The notes beneath the pieces are model-generated. The model had not been told where the DNA came from. It did not search any database and saw nothing but the letters and a program-made list of their open reading frames with translations. The position numbers and the translations under genes were made by a program. A stretch of DNA of 64,000 nucleotides, from positions 3,534,001 through 3,598,000 of the forward strand of contig NC_079234.1 of assembly GCF_028502605.1 (NCBI RefSeq). Reading direction: 5' to 3'. Below, piece by piece: positions 1 through 12,480 of this stretch (the stretch's first letter is position 1; each line of letters begins with the position of its first letter). The stretch comes from Trichoderma breve. Lineage: Eukaryota; Ascomycota; Sordariomycetes; Hypocreales; Hypocreaceae.

Positions 1-92
1 CACCGAGCTTACCTGAAATCGTCCTTGTGGAACTGTCGCCGGAGAGTGAATCCGATGTCCGTGCATGAATTTGCCCTCTGCAGGGGGGGCAT
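1..92 (-). CDS. First exon of an unidentified gene (partial, runs off left edge)
   Basis: On the minus strand an ATG at 92-90 opens 26 codons plus 2 nt. They end at a good donor, GTAAGC, that begins at base 12 and reads leftward out of the window. The peptide starts MPPLQRANSC and continues with TLRRQFHKDDF, which looks like real protein. The ATG context (TCTGCCATGC) is favourable. A second ATG in another frame (at 66) reads a less protein-like peptide to the same donor. I do not recognise the product. Only the first exon is present, so the function cannot be judged. Confidence 0.45.
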
Positions 93-2233
93 GGCAGAGA
101 GAATCGAGACTTCAGGGCGACAGCAGCGAGGCAGAAGCTGGCATTGGCTGGGACGCGGCGCAACGGATGAGCGAGTGAGTGAGCAAAGATCTGCGCAGCA
201 TCGAGATCTTTGGGAACCGACAGAGCTGGTACGAGTATGTGGGTTTATTTGCTGAGATTCTAAGAGTGAACGAACATTGAAGCTTCAAGTTAGCTCGCGT
301 TAGAAGCATTTTGACGCTCTTCTAGAACGCGAATCGCCACTTTCGGGGACGCGGGACATGGAGTACCTGGTACCGTGGTTAGGAGCTGGGGTGCTTGTAT
401 TGGGTACGTGAGCCTAGGACACGCCATATGACGGCACGCATATTAATAGATGCGCCTTACAAAGTAGTGAATACCTTGCTAAGGAGATGTTGCCTGGAGG
501 CACGTGTTGTCTTCTTTTCACTTGTGTGTTCTTATGGAGGGTCGCGTCGTCTAGTTTCTTGTGCATGACAAACATCCAATCCTGGAACTCCCGATAATCC
601 ATCCACTTACATGTGCTAAATGCCCTCTGTTCGTTTGCTTCGATTGCTGGTTCGACGCGGGAACGCTGTGGTACGGAGTACAAGTAAACAAATCAGCGCT
701 GCAGGCCGTTTAAACACTGTTCCCCATAATGAATAGCGCCGTGCTAGCGTCTCCTCTCTTCAACTGCTTTTTTTCTCTACCCCGGCTGTATTGCGGCCAA
801 TGCGAAGTTGAACGCATTCCTGAGTCCTGCTTGGGAGCATCCATGGCCAAAATAAGCACTCCATTTCCTTGAGCAACAAGCTGGCAGGATGAATTGCTGA
901 ACTGGGTACGAGTGCACATGTTATCCAGGTTTGTCATGGACGTCATAAATGCCCAAGGTAGCCAAATCCCATATCTAGCGACTTAACTGAGCTTGCCCCG
1001 GAGAGAATAAGGTATTTAGTTTGAGAAATAGGATGATTGCTCCTTATAGAATTGGGTCCTACGTAACACATGAATACGGTGGTATTGGTTTGCAGAAATG
1101 TCAGTACAGTACCAGTCGACTTGGTAGGAAAAGGGGCCGATGAAGCGCCCAACAAGTGGCAATATCGATCTCCAAGTAGGTATGTATGGAGCTGTAGAGT
1201 AAGTATTGCCCCATGCTTTATCAGCACTCAGGACAGCCCCATACTGCTAGATGAACGCATTGCTTCCCGCGCTCGTGCTTGCAGGGCATGCGAGTCAATG
1301 TTTATGCATTTGGCAATCCCGGATGATGCGGTGGAGTCGCGAGCACCAGTACGAGTATCTAAGGTTCAGGCAGATACGAGCAAAACTACCCCGGCATAGC
1401 AGCATGAATATGACATTGATATACACGTCCAAGTGCTGTATAAGGAGCCTCCATTGGGTAGGGAACAACAAATCCTAGAGCAGCACGGAGTATATCCTCC
1501 AGTCGATGGATCAAATCAAATCAATGTTTATACACAAGCTAGGTACGTGTCTACGTGTGCTATCGATGATGCGTTACAGTCAGCTTCGGAGCTCAACTAG
1601 CTGCGGGCGCTCTAAAAAAAGACGCCGGACAGAGTACATACAGGTATGCCGTCCCCTATCAGGGTCGTTCTCAGGGCGAGGTTGGCCCAGCCTAGCCGCT
1701 GTGGCTTCACCCTCGCAGCGACTCTCGCACTGTCCTCGCCAACCACCCGCTAGTGTTTCAGGGGCTCTAACCGTCCAGCTTCGGCCCCAGTCCAATCAGT
1801 CCAACCCAATCCGATCCAATCCCGCCAAGAGCCTCACGTCCAAACCACGTCCAACGACCGGCTTCTCTCTCGCGACCTCGTGTCTCTGGTTCTTCATCTT
1901 CAATCCCTTCTGCAAGGCGAAAACGGCAAAATCTCCTCTAGGCGCCTGGCCGGGCTTGATCATGATGATCTCACGTGCTTCGCTTGGTCATTCGTCGCAG
2001 TCCCGATCTGCTTAATCGCAAAATTCCCCAGATTTCTGGCGCGAGGGTTGGAGAGGGGGCTTTTGAAACATTTTCTACTCCCAAGTGCCTCGGCCCTGCA
2101 AGGCTCCCAACGGCCGAATCAGATTATCCGATACAGGTGCTCTGTACCGCCTCTCTGGGAGAGTCTGTGTGCGCGAACAGAAGAAAAAAATAGTAGACGG
2201 TTGATTTGAACAGCGACCTCCCGGTTAGTCGCC
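93..2233. other. Intergenic spacer, upstream of two divergent genes
   Basis: No supported gene in about 2.1 kb. The open frames are short and look like chance. The spacer holds one exact TACGGAGTA (672-680), a near copy CACGGAGTA (1484-1492), and a TCACGTG E-box-like site (1971-1977) about 260 bp before the SOG2 start codon. It serves as the divergent promoter region of the left-edge gene and SOG2. Confidence 0.5.
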
Positions 2234-5200
2234 ATGGAGCGACCCGACCGAATGCCTGTTGGCATGGGCGCAAGTCCTGGAGCTGCTCCTGGACCCCCCG
2301 CCACTGCTCTCAGGGGCACAGGCATAGGCATGGCCATGCCCGATAATAACAATCCATCTCAAGCACGTCGTCCTCCTCTCACCACTGCTCCTTCGAACGG
2401 CCAGCAGCCGCCCATGATGCCGCTTCCGCCGCTGCCCAATGGCCGGAATGGCCCGTCTCCCAATGGAAACCCGCCTCCCACGCCCATCTTGACGCCCGCT
2501 CAGGTTATCAGTCTCACCCGCGAGGCAATGCAACATGCCCTCGAGAATGAAAGCCAAGCTGTCGATGTCGGCCCCGGCCTCAAGTCGGGCGTTACCATCG
2601 ACCTGAGCCGCAAGGGCATACAGAAGCTCCCCGAAGAGGTGGTTGATATAGTCAAGAACGAGCTGGAACGGTGAGCAGCCAACAGTCATGATTTTTTTTC
2701 TCCCTACAAGAGGGAAAACATCCAGCAAAGGAGAGGTCTTGTTTGCTGACTACTAGTCGTTACAATACAGGCTCGCCCTATCACACAACCAGCTTTCGTC
2801 TTTGCCCGCCCGTTTCGCCGAGTGTGTTTCGCTTCGATATCTCAACATTAGAGGCAACCAGATTAAAGAATTTCCCTTGCCTGTGCGATCCCATATATCC
2901 CTTTACTTTGTCTCATCGTTGCATGGACCCAGTCTAACATGTGCATTAGCTTTGTGAGCTCAAATCTCTCGAAATCCTCGATCTCGGCCGTAATCAGCTA
3001 CGAGTTTTGCCACCGGACATTGCACGACTTTCGTCTCTCAAAGTTCTTTCGATCCCAAAGAACCAGATCCGGGAATTGCCCGTTTGCCTGGCCGAAATGG
3101 CCTCGCTCCAAGTGCTCAAATTCGATGGGAACCCTATCAGCTTTCCTCCACGGGATGCTTTGCAAATACCATCCCCAAGTCCTTCTGGTGAAGGATCTGG
3201 AAGAGAAGGCGAGATGACCGATCTGGCAATTACGGCTCACATCAAGAAGTTTATGAAGTTACACGTCATTAGCGGCCGTGACGCGGAGGCGACTGGCGAT
3301 GAATCCAGTGAGGGCACGGACACTCCGCGGATGCCTCTCAGACGCATGCCGAGCGGGCGATTCCCGATCAAAGTGAGCAGCTCCGATGTATCGGACATGC
3401 GGATACCCGGCATTGGAACACGGCCTCCTCCCCCCATCCCATCACGATCACATTATCGAGGCCTATCGCAGCAGAGCACCACCACCCGTCGCCCCGGTGT
3501 CATGCCGTTGACGATTGGAAACATCAACGAGCGCGGCCGCAGCAACTCTGAAACTCTGATGCATTCGGAGAGATCAAGTAGTCGTCAACGCCGCATGGGC
3601 ATCCTCGCGAAAAAAGCGCCCTCAGATTTGGGCACGCTCGATGAGGTTGAAGGCAGCAATAGATGGAGCCACTACCGAGGGCTGAGCCATGGCTCTGCTA
3701 TGCAGGGGACTCAAACAACAACATCCAAGAGCCCAGCGACGCCCACAGACTCTCTCCAGCGACCAGTGTACGTGAGAAGACTTTCTGTCCTCCCCGAACG
3801 CCGCCGGGAGTCCAAGATCTTTGACCCCGTGATTGAAGCCGCCAAAGGCATTCTCTATTCCGTTTTCCAAATCCACCCCATGATCCAAATGCTCATGACC
3901 CTAACAAATGATGGGTCCGCAAAACGTTCGAGTCTCGAAATCGTCTTTTACAACACCAATTCTCACGTCGAAGAGCTGGAGCAGGAAATCCAGAAGCACG
4001 ACATGGCGGTAGCGGAGGACGAAGAAGGCCCGTTTGGAGACAATGCTAATGTGCATCGCGCCTGCCAGACTCTGGTCGGAGCGTATGGTCATGTTTGCAC
4101 ACTGCTCGCCGATAATATCGATACTTTTGTCAACAATGGAGATGCTCGTTATATTCGGACGCTCCTGATGTTGATCTATAACAGTATAATGGAACTTCGC
4201 GTCACGCTCTCTTCTGTCTCTACGGAACACAGCAAGCATAGTCTTCCCGCCTTGGAAGTCCCCGACAACAGCAATACTATCAAGCCTTACTTCCGTGAGG
4301 CAGCTGCGGTGGCTCCCGTGCCCGTCCCTGCGCCTCAAAAGCCAGCGCCCCCTCGAAATCGAAGCGGTCCCATTATGCATAACCCAAGCAACCTCAGAGT
4401 GGCCACCGACATACCTGTTCCGTATAATAACACAGGCAGTCGCACCGCGAGACTTGCATCGGCAACGCCCAGATCTAACGATTCGTTCCCATCATCATTT
4501 GGACGCGATATCAGCTCCGACTTTTCCGAGGAAGACGCCCAGTTCGACAAGATATATTTGGCCTTGCAACGGTCAACAGATGTCGTTCTTCACATCTTAC
4601 CCAACTTTAATGTCCAATTGACGGGAGGTATTCGGAACGCCATACAACAGCGAGCCCCGAGTGCAATGATACGGGACTGGAAGAACCTCATTGCCATGTG
4701 TAACGATGCTATCCAGCAAACGGAGATTTTGAAGAACCGATTGTCTCTCATCAAGTTGAAGGACCCGGGGGTGCGATCTCACGCAGGATTTTGGAGCTTA
4801 TGCAGCAATTTCATCTCGGCCTGGACAAAGATGGCCTCTAAGATCAAGTCGGAGATTAACACCATTCCTCTGCCGCCTGACACTAGAGCTCGATTGCGGC
4901 CCATTCATCAGAGCATGAAGGAGACGACCATCATCATCATGAACTCTCCCTGGAATTACATCCTGAGACCAGCCGGCGGTCCCCCGGGGTCTTTTCCACC
5001 AGGCGTTCTATCGCCGACCACGCCGCAGGTTCCGATAACGCCTCAGAGCGCAGCCCTGGGCCCGGCCATGCAAGCCACGGTTGCTACGCCTCAGACAGGA
5101 TCATTTGCGGCAGTTTTCCAAGGCAACGTTTTTGACCGTGCGGACACGCTCATGGCCAACCCTGGCATTTCCATGTCCTCCCGCACCGGCACCATGTCAA

Positions 5201-5343
5201 GAGGCCACTCGGGATTCAACTCACTGTCGTCAATTTCATCCATGTCATCAGATGGTGTACCGACACCATCCTCGGCCTTTAGTCCTAGTGTCCAACTAGG
5301 ATCCGCGCCATTTCGCATGAATGGGGGGAAAGTAGCTCTTTGA
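2234..5343 (+). CDS. SOG2: SOG2-like leucine-rich repeat protein of the RAM signalling network
   Basis: Three exons, 2234-2670, 2771-2882 and 2950-5343, join in frame to 980 codons. The introns are GTGAGC...CAG (100 nt) and GTGCGA...TAG (67 nt). The proline-rich N-terminus is followed by leucine-rich repeats (about residues 115-240), with units such as LALSHNQLSSLP, LEILDLGRNQLRVLPP and LKVLSIPKNQIRELP. A long serine-rich linker leads to the Sog2 domain, which starts near ERRRESKIFDPVIEAAKG and extends towards the C-terminus. In yeast, Sog2 works with the NDR kinase Cbk1, Kic1, Hym1, Tao3 and Mob2 in polarised growth and cell separation. In moulds the same module supports hyphal morphogenesis. 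The second exon is only 112 nt but is secured by the uninterrupted repeat pattern across both junctions. Confidence 0.9.
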
Positions 5344-6599
5344 AGCCTTCTCCCCTGGATTTCCAAAAACAAAAAGCTAGTTATCAGTACTGATTTATTG
5401 CTTCTCATCTTCTCTTTTTTTGTTTTCTTTCTTTCTTTCTTTTTTCTCTCTCTTTTTTCGTTTGGATCTCGCCGTGTTGTTTTGGCCGGCGAAGGGGATT
5501 CTTGCATAGCACGTACTTGAATGGATTTCACGAATGATTATTGTTTGCTTTGGAACAAAATGTTGGCTTGAAGGCCGGAATGCTGTTACGTTCATTTTTT
5601 TTCTGCATAGCCCTGGAGTTTATGGTTTTGTTATGACAATACTTGGTGTGATGGCATTGAACACCCGACAAGATCCTTCAATACCAGATTGCCTTTGGAT
5701 GGACATATCTAGACTCTAGGGCAACGATACCACGACGAACAAGTTTTACTAGTAGAGGATAGAGAAATGGGAAGCACAAAGTGTTGGTGTATATTAGATT
5801 AGCTGTCACGTTGACATTTGTTCTTCTCTTCGATTTTTTGTGTGGTGAAGGGTCTTTTGGGAAGAAGGAGAATTCAATAAAATTGCTCAAAATGGGTTAT
5901 TGGGATGTATTTTGGTAGAATAATAAAAGTTGGTGTGCCTGAAGTTTATAGTGACAGATGCCTCTCTCGTGACGCAGCTTTGTTGTTTCTACTGCTTGCA
6001 GCTGTTGTTAGAACTCTCTAATGAGGGGGCATCTTTTCTCCTCGCATGCGCTACCCTGTATCATAACACAGCTCATTTAGTTATTGAATACCTAGTACTT
6101 ATTTGGATGGTACCATCACCATCCGAAAGCATACCTCAAGGTATCAGGACATTGAGCTGTGCTGCTGCGGCTGATACGATACAACACAATACAATACAAT
6201 GGGGGAGCATGTACAGTAAGCAGCAGTACCGCCATTTAGCCTTGCATATGATCCTTGCCAACTGCCGACCTGCCATGCAAACCCCACCACAGCAGCATGA
6301 TGTCAAACGCTTTTGGGGTTGGGTTGATGGCGAATGAAGAAGTGCGTGTGATTCGATGTCCATGCCTCGAGTCTATCTTTTGCCTCTCCTCTCGCACTGC
6401 AACACCAAATCCATTCGCCCAGTACACCAGTGTGTAGGGAAATGGAGTGACGCCGCACATCAGCGCATCCAAATCGCTGTGCTGAGCTGTGCTGTATTAC
6501 ACAGATAAACATTGAAAGCAGTAAAAAGCAACAAGTGGAAGAAACAGACGAAGGCACAGTCTCCAGATACATACCAAAGCTGCTCTCTTCGGCGCAAAC
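5344..6599. other. Intergenic spacer with a pyrimidine tract
   Basis: No supported gene. The SOG2 3' side carries a strong T/CT tract at about 5401-5460, which could lie in the 3' UTR. A second simple stretch of ACAATACAATACAAT type lies near 6183-6200. The last few hundred bases form the promoter and 5' UTR of the BLOC-1-like gene. Confidence 0.4.
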
Positions 6600-7370
6600 A
6601 TGTCGACAGCTTCGTCCAGCGGCCCGCGAAGGCCCCCCAACTCCAACGCCATAGCCGGCCCATCATCATCATCATCCCCTCGCTGGTTCTCCCAAACCCA
6701 AGCCGCCTCACCTCCATCCGCCCCGTCCGTGGTGACAACCTCCGCCGCCGCCACGGCCATGGCTTCTCCCGCACTGCATCCCGCACTCCAGCCCACGCTG
6801 CCCTCGGCCGAAACCCAGCGGCACGTCTCCGAGGCGCGCGCCGCCGTGGTCGCCTCCATCGGCAACATGCTCGACTCGGAGCTGCAGTCGCGCGCGGGCA
6901 TCCTGCACTCGAACGCCGCCGCGCTGGAGAAGCAGGAGCGCGACGTGCTGCGCGCCACCGACGGTCTGCGCAAGGAGACGCAGAAGCTGAAAGCCGAGGC
7001 GGACAAGGCCGCCCGCAAAGTCAAGGAGCTGGGCAACGTCCAGAACTGGGCCGAGGTGCTGGAGCGCGGGTTCCTCGTGCTGGAGGAGACCGTGAGGCTG
7101 GCTAATGGGGGCGAGGACTCGGACGAGGCGGGCAGTCAGTGTACTTGCAGCTGCAGCGAGTGCGGCAGCGATTCGGACATGGACGTTGAAGAGGGCGAGG
7201 GCAGTGATGGCGGTCATGGAAATGCCAACAGTGGTGTTGAGAACGGTGCTGAGAGGAGAATGGATGTGGATGGCATGTCGGATGCCAGTCGAAGCTTGAT
7301 GGACCTCGACTCGAGTACCGGCACGGGGCGAGCAAAGGGGTCCGAGACGGCGTCTATTTCGACGGGGTGA
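6600..7370 (+). CDS. BLOC-1 subunit 1 / GCN5L1-like protein
   Basis: An uninterrupted 256-codon frame with a Ser/Pro-rich first 70 residues. A helical, probably coiled-coil core follows (about 72-170) and then an acidic, Cys- and Asp/Glu-rich tail. The core contains KELGNVQNWAEVLERG, which matches the conserved GDVENWA stretch of the GCN5L1/BLOC1S1 family, and the heptad-like segment before it fits the same family. BLOC-1 subunit 1 assembles with other small helical proteins on endosomes and regulates sorting and Rab recycling. The tail after about residue 170 (CTCSCSECGS, then an acidic stretch) is not part of the animal protein and appears to be a fungal extension. The family call rests mainly on the one motif, so an unrelated coiled-coil protein is possible. 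No intron is needed. Confidence 0.6.
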   Translation: MSTASSSGPRRPPNSNAIAGPSSSSSPRWFSQTQAASPPSAPSVVTTSAAATAMASPALHPALQPTLPSAETQRHVSEARAAVVASIGNMLDSELQSRAGILHSNAAALEKQERDVLRATDGLRKETQKLKAEADKAARKVKELGNVQNWAEVLERGFLVLEETVRLANGGEDSDEAGSQCTCSCSECGSDSDMDVEEGEGSDGGHGNANSGVENGAERRMDVDGMSDASRSLMDLDSSTGTGRAKGSETASISTG

Positions 7371-7697
7371 TACCTCGGCCATCTACAGATATGGCGACGA
7401 TAAAGAGACGGAATCAACGCAGATAGGTACATGAACAGAGGTCAGCTACTAGGTAGGTAGCTATGTCGCCATATGGTCAGATAGATGTACGTACACGCCA
7501 TGTATAGGTATATAGTATATTATAACCATTGCTATCCGACTAATTTGTTTGCATATGGCAAGAAATCGTGTTACTTCGTTATACCCTTTAAGCTAGTCTA
7601 TCGACCCGGCTCTATTTCTATCGGCATACTCGGCAGTAAGCATCACTACAAGCTCCTTTTCCTCAATCACATAGATGTACCTATAGCGTGAACCCTC
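7371..7697. other. Convergent 3' spacer
   Basis: A 327-bp gap between the stop codons of two convergent genes. It is AT-rich with GTAGGTAGCTA-type simple sequence at 7450-7462. The 3' UTRs probably meet or overlap here. No gene seen. Confidence 0.4.
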
Positions 7698-8785
7698 TTA
7701 CAGCAGCCCTGGAAGCATGACGAAGCGCTTCTTCTTGTACTTGTCGCCAAACTCCTTGCGGTATGCCCTCTCCTTGCCTTTAGCCCAGATGAACATCTGG
7801 ATGGCACCAATGGTGATGAAAAGCGCAACAGACCAGTCACGGCTAGCAGTAATGATGCCCACCCACGCCAGAACCTCGTACATGTAGTTGGGGCAGGTGA
7901 CGAGCGAGAAGCCGTAGCCGTGCGGGATCTTGCGCTCAGTGCCGCCGGTGGACCGCAGAGTAGACAGGTACAGGTGCACCAGGGCGTTGCTAATCTCACC
8001 AAACAGGTAGAGCGCGGTGCCAACAGCATCGACAATAGGGTCGTTGGCGCGGGCGGCCAGTGACCAGGGGCTGTAGTAGATGGACCAGGCGCAGAGGGCG
8101 CCGGAGATGGCCCAGTAGAAGAAGCTGTTCTTGAAGATGTTGCGGGCGGGCATCGTGTTTGCCGAGAACTTGTGGACGAAAAGCGTCTCGAGCTCGCGCT
8201 TGGCAAAGTGGGCGACGATCATGCCGAAGCTGAGCCACTGCGTTGGCGACATGGACGGGTCCTTCAGCAGGTACGGCCGGGCGGCGACGGCGGCGCCGTG
8301 GATGAGGATGGGGCCCAGGTATTCGACGACGAAGACGGTTCTCCATGCGATTTGGACGCCTAAATGGTGAGATATAAGTCAGTCATAATGGTCTTATAGA
8401 AAGCAAAAAGCAGGGCATCGTCATCATCATCCATACCGAGATCCTTGACCAGCACTTCGCCAGCCTCGGCAACATCCTTGTCCTCTGCAATCACAGCCCT
8501 GCGGTCCTTGAGCGTCTTCCTGGTCGACGTGTAAAACAGGCCAATGCGGTTGTGGTCGCTGAAGCCAGCTTGCTTCGCAATCAACTTCTTGACATCTTCA
8601 ACCGTGGCGTTGGCAGGGAGGTCGATGGTTGGGGGAAGCTTCTTGATGGGCTGCTTGGGAGCTATGCAGGAAAAGATGAATTAGTAAGAGTTTTACCATG
8701 CGGAATAAACCAATGGATTGTAATACGACAATGGCATAGATGACTTACAGCGATTCGTCAGCTTGAGAGTCGTTAGAGAAGCCAT
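7698..8785 (-). CDS. TSC13: Very-long-chain trans-2,3-enoyl-CoA reductase
   Basis: Three exons on the minus strand (8749-8785, 8437-8661, 7698-8359) give 307 codons, close to yeast Tsc13 (310). Donors are GTAAGT and GTATGG; acceptors are CATAG and TTTAG. Residues 1-85 form the ubiquitin-like N-terminal region typical of the TECR family. The rest is a multi-spanning membrane domain of the 3-oxo-5-alpha-steroid reductase fold. It includes the family signature around GYGFSLVTCPNYMYEVLAW with the conserved Pro-Asn-Tyr, and ends in a Lys/Arg-rich cytosolic tail (KYKKKRFVMLPGLL). The enzyme does the last step of each elongation cycle in the ER, reducing trans-2-enoyl-CoA with NADPH to make very-long-chain fatty acids for sphingolipids. 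The first exon is only 37 nt. Confidence 0.93.
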
Positions 8786-10184
8786 TTTGACGTGCAGAGC
8801 TCTGGTGACGATGTGAGGTTGCAAGGGAACAGACACGACAAGTCGTTGGGGAAAAGACCAGCTACAACAAAAAATTACGGCTTGGTGTTAGTTCCTCGGG
8901 ACTTGATAGGCGGGTGGGGTCTGGACGCGGCCTTCGAGGTACGCGGTACGGGAGACTCGGTAGCGGGGTACGGCACCAGTTACTTGAGCCGAGCAGCGAA
9001 ATCACAGCGTCAGAGAGGTAGCATTGAATTAGCATCAAGGGACTTCAATACTGCTTGCTAGGTACTCGAGAGTTGGCTAGGGAGATCACCAGGGGATTTT
9101 TTAGGCTATCACATGTTGAATTTAACAGTAAGCTAGAGCTGGAATTATCTCTTGAACAGGCAAGATCAAGTTTCTCAAATCATGCCTCACCTCTTCATCC
9201 ACTACCAGCTGCCATCGCACTCCATTGTTTTCTTTGCGCCAATAAGAAAACACATAAATGGGGCTGTGAAACAACTGAATAGTGCCATTAACTTATTGTC
9301 CTCATCTCTCTCATTCGAATGGTCTATGATTTGCCTTGACCTTGTTCAATTGTTGTTACACCACGATTGCCCTTGTTTCAGGTAACAAGTCGAGTGAATG
9401 AACAACCACCAAAACCGGCCTAATAAGTGCCATGGGGGAAAAGGCATCCATACATAGTTCACAGCACAATCTCCCGTAAATCACACCGATTATCGGCGAT
9501 TGACCAAAACATCCGTCTGTCCATAGTGAATGCAGATTTGGTCAAATGTTCGAACCGACACCATCTGGTGATGGCTTCCGAATCAACCACCCAGCGGATC
9601 TTAGTCTGCGAAAGATTAGCTGTCATTGCTTTCGCCTTGGGTTTGGAAAAGATGCCAAGTGAATTCAAAGTTAACAGTGAAGCAGTATATCTCTCACTTC
9701 AATGTTTGCCCTTTGTGTCTGCTTGCTTCCTTTGTAACACTGGAGTATTCTCATATCGTGTCTTGGCACTTCTCTTACAAGCCACAACACCAACAATCTA
9801 TTCACGATAGGTAAAATCCATGTCACACATTACAGGAAATAATACCCACCTCATGTACCTATGCAGCATAATAAAGACTGTGAGCTATTGGACCCGTTTG
9901 ACAACAGACCTACAGGCGTCTGACAATCTCAGGGCAGCTGCCAGCTGCCAGCTGTATTCTCCAGTTCCAATTCTAACGGCATTTGGCTTATGTATACAGC
10001 TGTATCAAAACAATACTTCGGATACGCGATTCGGGACAGGAAACCCAGTCGCGTCTCGCTTCGTTCCTCTACCGTTTTTTATTTTTTTTTGGGCTCCCCC
10101 TATCAAGACTTCAACATCACCGAATTCCTTGCGTGTAATCCTCTTCTTTTTGCTCCTTGGTCTACACGGCGGACCAATAACGCC
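8786..10184. other. Intergenic spacer, no gene seen
   Basis: About 1.4 kb between the TSC13 start and the next plus-strand gene. The open frames do not look like protein and lack convincing splice partners. A short CTGCCAG tandem lies at about 9940-9955. Nothing else supported. Confidence 0.4.
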
Positions 10185-12480
10185 ATGGAGATGACACGAG
10201 ACCCTAATGGCGCGATGAACCCATCCGCTATACCCTTCATTCCACTTGCTTCTCCTCAACCGAGCTTTGCTACACGCCGTACCAGAAAGACTCGCTCAAC
10301 TGCACGAATTGCGAGATATGAGAGGGTGGATGCTCTGTCATCTCGAGGCCAGGTAATGTCGAGTGAAATAGGACCGGGAGCTCATGGCTCCCTTTTTGCT
10401 CATTGTTTCGCCTCATTCATGACGCAGACCGGGTGCAAGGTTTCACAGGTTCATGCGGTTGCTAATAACGTGTGATCTCAGACATCCGGTCCCACGACTT
10501 CAACTTCTGATCGATCCGTTGGCCATACCACCACTTTGTCTCAGCGTAATGCTGAAGCTTCAGAGAAGGCTTCTTCTGGCCTCAAAAGTGATCAAACAAA
10601 GGAAGAAGGCAGCTCTGCTGCTAGCAACAGTATCATCACAAGCTCGGGCCCAAACATCGGCAACGAACGAGCCCCAGAGCTTCTTGAGGCTAATGTCCCT
10701 CAAGCGTATCGCGTATCCGGTGGAAAGATTGCATCAGACACAAATGAGGGCGCTGTCCCAGGCAATGTTCGCTCCCACAGCCATGCAAACTGAGAATCAG
10801 TAGCTTATCGAATCGCAGGGTCCGAAGCTCATTTCCACGGGGGCTGTGCCAGCACTGGAACTGAGGCCACCGGGCCAATGTCCGTTCTTCATATATCCAG
10901 TTGTCCCTCCGCTGCCATCTGGCACTTATTCCATTTATCCGCATCCTCCGGTGTTACCTGTGTTGCCATCACCGCCACCGCCGCCAGGACCTTGCATTCC
11001 ATTGCTTCACATGATCCCCTGCCAGATCACGGATGTCTCAACAGGTCAGCCGTTGCCGGATATATATACTCACGCTTACCAAGTAACCTACTGGTCACTA
11101 TCATCCTTCGTTATGCCAAATCCTAGCTTCCAAGCTCAGGACCAGAACCCAAATCCTCTTCAAGAGGAGATGAATCTCATAACTCATGGATACCCAGGGC
11201 ATAGACCTAATCATCCAAGACTGTTGACACAGGCAGTAAACGCACCAGCGAACAGTGATCAAGTGCAGACTCGTTCATTGGTGCGTGATTTCCGGCTTGG
11301 AAATTTCAATTCATAGCTTGTTATTCGGTTTGAGACTTCAACAACTGACCCAAAGAGCAGATCTCCGACGAACCGGCAGTTGCCTTGGATGGCCGACACC
11401 TCGCCGAAATACCCAGTGACAAAACTTATAGGGTCGAAGGCCAGCTGCCAGCTTTTGGTTGGGACTGCACCAATGTGGCGGTGTTGCCATCAGCTGTCAA
11501 CGGCCCGCAGGCTGGGGAGAAAAATGATCGAGCTGAACAAAGGCCGCCGCAACACGACTGCCACGTGCTGTTCAGCTCTGAACATCATCACAACGCAATA
11601 AATGAGCCAACCCAGCCAGGTAAGCAGCAATCTGCCCAACCACCCCATACCATTAGACACTGACAAGAGATTGATAATGATGAACTGGAAAAAAGATGCC
11701 TCGCTTTTCACGATGCAGCCCTCCACCAAGCCGGCAGCCAAATACTCGAAAAAGGGTCCAGCCTCTGACAGACCTAGTCAGAACCAAGCCCCAGCTGAGG
11801 TAGCATCATGGTCGCAGTCCAAGAGATGGCTAAGCTCGGAGACCAAAGAGCGCAGGGCATTTCAAAAGATGATGCTTAACCTTCAGTTCATGAAGGCCGA
11901 CCAGTCACCTTTTATTCCAAAGACTCCGGCGGAACTGACCAAGTTCAAGATCTCTCTTGCAGAAGCCAGACAACAGAAGCTTGCCCACGAGGTCAGCATC
12001 CTGGAAGCAAAAACTCGGCAAAAAGAGCTGGCGAAGGCGTCGGGCTTGGCACCGGTATCCAAGCCGCAGGTCACTCTGTTCAACGGACGAGACATGGGGG
12101 ACAGGCTTTCTCCGGTGTTTGCTGCTCAAAATTGCTTCAACAAACAAGATATAGCTAAAGTCAACGGCCGTGTGGAATGGCCATCGCTAGCTGAGCTGAA
12201 AGAAGAAGGCGACAGACGTACTAGATATGGCCGATACCTCCCCCTTCCTCGAATCAACGCCGTCGCTTTCAAAATCCCGGGGGGAGAGCAGGAACACGCC
12301 TACGAAGCAGACGGAACCATCTTGTAGGAGAAGAAGGCCGTGAAAACCGGATCCTGGAACATCCCGCCCATCACGTCGTCACTCGAAAACGACTCGGACG
12401 ATCTGCCGCAACTCGAGCTCGCCGATCTGAACGGGTTTATGAGAGACTTTGTATTGGATATTCAGAAGCACGGATCTTGA
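10185..12480 (+). pseudogene. Spliced gene of unknown function with apparent frame disruptions
   Basis: Exons 10185-10352, 10482 to about 10790, about 10818-11280 and 11361-11619 are protein-like. Two of the junctions are well formed: the first intron has GTAATG, a CTAATAAC branch and CAG; the third has GTGCGT, an ACTGAC branch and CAG, and both keep phase 0. The first segment is basic (RRTRKTRSTARIARYER). The third is strongly Pro/Tyr-rich. The last is a charged helical segment ending near RYGRYLPLPRIN. After 11619 the continuity fails. One frame reads a plausible helix (ELEKRCLAFHDAALHQ) to a stop near 11770, while the following 180 codons lie in a different frame with no room for an intron. 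An in-frame TAG at 12325-12327 is followed by about 50 more coding-like codons ending at TGA 12478-12480. The second junction (about 10790-10818) I could not resolve. I recognise no family. It may be a decaying lineage-specific gene, a gene with unrecognised introns, or one containing assembly errors. Confidence 0.45.
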
